A stretch of 7,084 bases of DNA from positions 1 to 7,084 of the forward strand of contig JAJFLS010000697.1 in NCBI GenBank assembly GCA_021772595.1, in the 5' to 3' direction. The notes under the pieces are model-generated. The model was given only the letters and a program-made list of their open reading frames with translations. It did no database searches and was not told the origin of the DNA. The position numbers and the translations under genes are program-made. Shown here one piece after another: positions 6,598 through 7,084 of the stretch (position 1 is its first letter; each line of letters begins with the position of its first letter). The DNA comes from Opitutales bacterium. Its GTDB lineage: Bacteria; Verrucomicrobiota; Verrucomicrobiia; Opitutales; Opitutaceae.

Positions 6598-6604
6598 GAG
6601 GTGG
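6598..6604 (+). promoter_or_regulatory. Ribosome binding site of the receptor-L-domain protein gene
   Basis: GAGGTGG ends 9 nt before the ATG at 6614 and supports that start, which is also the one that gives an intact signal peptide. Confidence 0.65.
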
Positions 6605-6613
6605 ACGTAAACT

Positions 6614-7084
6614 ATGAAAAATCTAATCCAATCAAAATTATCGCAGCTGTTCGCAGCATGCTTAATCACAATCATGGTACCCCTCGGCCATTCAGATACG
6701 GTTGCAAGTCTCAACCTATCAACACAGGCAGAAGTGGATGCTTCTCTAAATGTAACAGAAGTAACGAATAATCTGGTGGTTGAAACCTCGGCGGGCGCGG
6801 GAGATCCTATCATTAATTTGGATGGCCTCAAGAACCTCCAATCAGTTGGCGGATTTCTTACTATAAACAATAATGACGCGCTTGTTGACACGCTAGGTCT
6901 ACTCAGTCTGACCGACGTAGGCAGTCTGTCGATTCAATCCAATGCCGCCCTTACCAACCTCGATGGTCTTTCAAATCTAGTGGTTGTTGATAGTGAATTG
7001 CTGATAGCTTTCAACAATTCGCTAGACCGAATTTGCGGACTGTACATGCTATTCCAAACGCAGGGCGAGTTTTGGAATTTCCTA
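6614..7084 (+). CDS. Exported receptor-L-domain/leucine-rich-repeat-like surface protein, 3' end cut off
   Basis: The frame is open for 157 codons from the ATG to the right edge without a stop. Residues 1-27 form a Sec signal peptide: lysines at 2 and 8, hydrophobic core 10-24, probable cleavage after LGHS near 27. After an N-terminal stretch, units of about 23-24 residues follow: LDGLKNLQSVGGFLTINNND (69-88), LGLLSLTDVGSLSIQSNAAL (94-113) and LDGLSNLVVVDSELLIAFNN (116-135). The L.GL..L..V...L.I..N..L pattern is that of the receptor L-domain, a right-handed solenoid related to leucine-rich repeats and common in secreted proteins of marine bacteria. The solenoid region then reaches ICGLYMLF (140-147). 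The role is probably extracellular or outer-membrane binding or adhesion; the ligand is unknown. It is transcribed divergently from the PadR-2 operon and shows no evident functional link to it. Any C-terminal sorting signal lies beyond the window. Confidence 0.85.
   Translation, partial: MKNLIQSKLSQLFAACLITIMVPLGHSDTVASLNLSTQAEVDASLNVTEVTNNLVVETSAGAGDPIINLDGLKNLQSVGGFLTINNNDALVDTLGLLSLTDVGSLSIQSNAALTNLDGLSNLVVVDSELLIAFNNSLDRICGLYMLFQTQGEFWNFL

Larger units (their letters stand above)
6083..6613. other. 531-nt divergent intergenic region
   Basis: The left end holds the PadR-2 promoter and operator pair. The remainder must contain the promoter of the rightward surface-protein gene. I see an imperfect hairpin-like palindrome (6385-6404), a TATACT hexamer (6410-6415), a perfect 6-bp inverted repeat (6466-6484) and a short doubtful ORF (6206-6361). 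No RNA gene, transposase fragment or terminator was recognised. Confidence 0.6.

Noticed and set aside
6647..6661. Lipobox-like LFAAC in the receptor-L-domain protein
   Set aside because: Phe at the -3 position is atypical, and a further hydrophobic stretch (LITIMVPLG) follows the Cys. A normal Sec signal peptide cleaved near residue 27 fits better.
6445..6771. 108-codon plus-strand ORF upstream of and overlapping the receptor-L-domain gene
   Set aside because: It overlaps the first 158 nt of the signal-peptide-bearing gene in another frame, has no recognisable domain, and its start lacks a ribosome binding site.

Overview
The window looks like a chromosomal accessory region from a Gram-negative bacterium with mid-range GC content. 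It carries the "PadR regulator + duplicated orphan permease" (ADOP-type) modules that are expanded in Acidobacteriota and also occur in Verrucomicrobiota (Opitutae) and related phyla. The secreted receptor-L-domain/leucine-rich protein at the right edge and the moderate GC make a marine Verrucomicrobiota-like host my first guess. This is an inference from gene content only; no phylogenetic marker is present.

Layout. Four genes run right to left on the minus strand as two consecutive modules: PadR-2 (5750-6082) with permease-2 (3050-5746), then PadR-1 (2583-2900) with permease-1 (2474 down to the left edge, cut off by the window). In module 2 the two genes are separated by only 3 nt (TGA-GCG-ATG), so they are almost certainly one transcript with coupled translation. 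In module 1 the gap is 108 nt and contains a possible 28-codon ORF. To the right, after a 531-nt divergent intergenic region (6083-6613), a plus-strand gene begins at 6614. It encodes an exported leucine-rich/receptor-L-domain-like protein and runs off the right edge.

How it works together. Both permeases have the complete MacB/FtsX-like duplicated architecture, but no ATP-binding cassette ATPase is encoded here. This is the defining property of the orphan permease family, whose function is not established. Each PadR protein is probably the repressor of its own module. Upstream of each padR lies a pair of near-palindromes with the same design (inner TCRA-N3-TYGA half-sites) but different outer bases: TA...TA for PadR-1 and CTC...GAG for PadR-2. 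That suggests two related repressors with insulated DNA specificities. In both cases the distal site contains a TTGAC-type -35-like hexamer.

Everything else is intergenic. No rRNA, tRNA, CRISPR array, insertion sequence or convincing intrinsic terminator was seen.
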